Positions 63,805-64,000 of a stretch of 64,000 nucleotides of DNA are shown piece by piece; the stretch's first letter is position 1, and each line of letters opens with the position of its first letter. Origin of the DNA: Alkaliphilus transvaalensis ATCC 700919 (lineage in GTDB: Bacteria; Bacillota; Clostridia; Peptostreptococcales; Natronincolaceae); assembly GCF_000621485.1 (NCBI RefSeq), contig NZ_KK211286.1, positions 62,001 through 126,000 on the forward strand. The letters are read 5' to 3'. The notes beneath the pieces were generated by a model. The model worked only from the letters and a program-made list of their open reading frames with translations. It was not told where the DNA came from and did no database searches. The position numbers and the translations under genes were made by a program.

Positions 63805-64000
63805 TTACATTAGTGGAAAAGAACTAGAAACTTTAGGACTGGTAAAGGGTTCAACTATTCAGGCTAAACATGTTGGAAAGGATATAGCTAGTGCATTTAA
63901 GGGATTAGTTGGTGGAGAACTTAAGGGTTATTCTGAAATGATAAACGAAGCTAGAGCAAAGGCTACAAAAAGAATGGTTGAAGAAGCAGCAACGATGGGT
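63782..64000 (+). CDS. YbjQ/UPF0145-like protein, 3' end cut off
   Basis: Starts ATG at 63782 or one codon either side, after GGAGG. The 73 residues present read LVNTDYISGKELETLGLVKG, then VGKDIASAFKGLVGGELKGY. That is the N-terminal pattern of the YbjQ (DUF74, heavy-metal-binding domain) family, usually about 105 residues. The rest lies past the window. Overlaps the previous gene, suggesting coupling to the membrane protein. Confidence 0.85.
   Translation, partial: MMILVNTDYISGKELETLGLVKGSTIQAKHVGKDIASAFKGLVGGELKGYSEMINEARAKATKRMVEEAATMG

Overview
The window is AT-rich and reads as an anaerobic, endospore-forming member of the Bacillota (Clostridia-like). The reasons are strong AGGAGG ribosome binding sites, a gerA-type germination operon, S-layer homology (SLH) domains, radical SAM enzymes, an EFR1-type flavodoxin/ferredoxin, and flavin-linked lipoproteins with an ApbE flavin transferase. 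No species name can be read from the sequence, and I see no rRNA, tRNA or CRISPR array.

Layout. (1) 1-10.5 kb: a tight operon of three radical SAM proteins (the first cut by the window edge), a 66-aa and a 278-aa protein of unknown function, and a 2073-residue SLH protein. The start of that protein carries 20 His-Xaa-Asn motifs. (2) 10.7-17.3 kb: secreted proteins (two copper-amine-oxidase-N 'stalk' proteins, an unknown, a propeller/CARDB protein) and a prepilin peptidase. (3) 17.3-37.7 kb: mixed genes. These are an HTH-TPR regulator, a NUDIX-acetyltransferase fusion, a TetR regulator divergent from an FMN/FAD reductase lipoprotein, a metallophosphoesterase, a PHP phosphoesterase, EFR1, a duplicated-domain lipoprotein plus ApbE, a MATE exporter, the gerA-gerB-gerC operon, and an MFS pseudogene. 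(4) 38.2-60 kb: a pectin/galacturonate catabolism island with an IclR regulator, KDPG aldolase, oligosaccharide ABC transporter, GH105, GH28, KduI, KduD, two KDG kinases, a LacI regulator, UxaB, UxaA, an AraC regulator, a MATE protein and a sugar isomerase-like protein. (5) 60-64 kb: a phosphotransferase remnant, a double GNAT protein, a PPC/DUF296 protein, an OsmC protein, a small membrane protein and a YbjQ-like protein running off the end.

How the genes work together. The pectin island is self-consistent. Oligogalacturonides enter by the ABC transporter and are cut in the cytoplasm by GH28 and GH105, neither of which has a signal peptide. Unsaturated uronate then passes through KduI, KduD, KDG kinase and KDPG aldolase. 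Galacturonate-derived tagaturonate passes through UxaB and UxaA into the same KDG pool. Two promoters in the island share a GAAAC-N3-ATTTC operator placed between -35 and -10. The LacI gene and the uxaBA operon share an identical 16-bp operator in opposite orientations.

The most unusual item is the radical SAM operon with the His-Xaa-Asn surface protein. It resembles in principle the His-Xaa-Ser systems, in which radical SAM enzymes sit beside a His-Xaa-Ser repeat protein, but the motif, the SLH anchor and the gene set differ. I propose it as a candidate undescribed system for modifying or assembling a cell-surface protein. Other points of interest are a MITE-like repeat family whose conserved end faces gene starts, a second dispersed repeat family, and a TetR-type operator abutting a good promoter.
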